A DNA stretch of 38,560 bases from an uncultured Ruminococcus sp. (GTDB lineage: Bacteria; Bacillota; Clostridia; UBA1212): assembly GCA_902782645.1 (NCBI GenBank), contig CACZNV010000009.1, positions 1 to 38,560 on the forward strand, written 5' to 3'. How positions within the stretch are numbered: the stretch's first letter is position 1; every line of letters begins with the position of its first letter. Shown here piece after piece: positions 38,338 through 38,560 of this stretch. Position numbers and translations under genes: made by a program. The notes beneath the pieces are model-generated. The model did not search any database and had not been told where the DNA came from. It worked only from the letters and a program-made list of their open reading frames with translations.

Positions 38338-38560
38338 TGCACAGACGGTGCTTGGCGATGCATTTGACTATGCGGTAAACACTTGTCAGATTCCGGGAGG
38401 CGATTTTGTGAAGCTTTTTGCCGCAAGCTCGGTCAGTAAACGGATGGAGAACGGCGAGGCGGCTTTGCTTTCAGGGAAGAGCGGGATTGAGATTGCCATC
38501 GATGTGGTTTTTGAAACCACCGGCAAGCTGCTTGAGACGGAGCCCCGGGAGCGTATGGAG
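38303..38560 (+). CDS. DUF3990 partner protein (partial, runs off the window)
   Basis: ATG 38303 opens a frame of 86 codons that remains open at the window edge, overlapping the DUF3990 gene by 35 bases. It reads ELYLSDAQTVLGDAFDYAVN and then FVKLFAASSVSKRMENGEAA, like the conserved protein often encoded just after DUF3990. The overlap implies translational coupling and a shared function, possibly as partner or antitoxin. GGAG lies about 12 bases before ATG. The real end is unknown. Confidence 0.7.
   Translation, partial: MTRAYRELYLSDAQTVLGDAFDYAVNTCQIPGGDFVKLFAASSVSKRMENGEAALLSGKSGIEIAIDVVFETTGKLLETEPRERME

Overview
The window most resembles a contig from an uncultured gut or rumen member of the Clostridia (Bacillota). 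Nearly every gene has an AGGAGG-type ribosome binding site, and promoters follow the TTGACA/TATAAT pattern. The gene content is typical of that class: DUF4143 ATPases, DUF6273, DUF3990, BspA-like repeats, CotH lipoproteins, and Cys-Gly C-terminal membrane anchors. No rRNA, tRNA or CRISPR array was seen.

Layout. (1) 1-5.9 kb: an extracellular glycan module made of a phosphodiester glycosidase, an AraC regulator and a large GH99-like lipoprotein. Both enzyme genes have TTGCAAT inverted repeats upstream, suggesting AraC control. (2) 6-9.1 kb: an XRE/repeat regulator, a polytopic membrane protein and a DUF4160/DUF2442 toxin-antitoxin-like pair. (3) 9.1-12.9 kb: an AAA+ DUF4143 ATPase and a Schlafen/AlbA-type regulator, each preceded by phased direct repeats. 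(4) 12.9-19.8 kb: a cell-surface acylation and coat cluster (SGNH lipoprotein, MBOAT acyltransferase, DHHW protein, CotH lipoprotein). (5) 19.9-24.5 kb: an HTH-nucleotidyltransferase fusion, a cyclophilin-like protein, a second DUF4143 ATPase, an XRE-sigma4 hybrid with a membrane partner, and a zinc-ribbon membrane protein. (6) 24.7-30.9 kb: an operon-like group with a soluble FtsH-like AAA+ metalloprotease, a BspA-like protein, an unknown protein, a divergent fused methylase/specificity protein and a SLOG protein. (7) 31.3-35.5 kb: an AT-rich type II restriction-modification island with a controller protein, followed by restriction and antitoxin relics and a HEPN protein. (8) 35.5-38.6 kb: DUF6273, a PD-(D/E)XK nuclease, a small protein, DUF3990 and a partner cut by the window end.

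Two signals cut across the genes. First, the hexamer TTGGCG/CGCCAA occurs about 110 times by eye, against about 19 expected. It appears in both orientations, in several reading frames and in intergenic DNA, and it is absent from 30.95-35.66 kb, the restriction-modification island. Second, three separate genes (two DUF4143 ATPases and the unknown gene at 27021) are each bracketed by a long direct repeat of 54-76 bp that carries a terminator or a translation leader. These, with the FtsH-like/methylase operon, are the best candidates for something undescribed. All functions are read from motifs without database searches.
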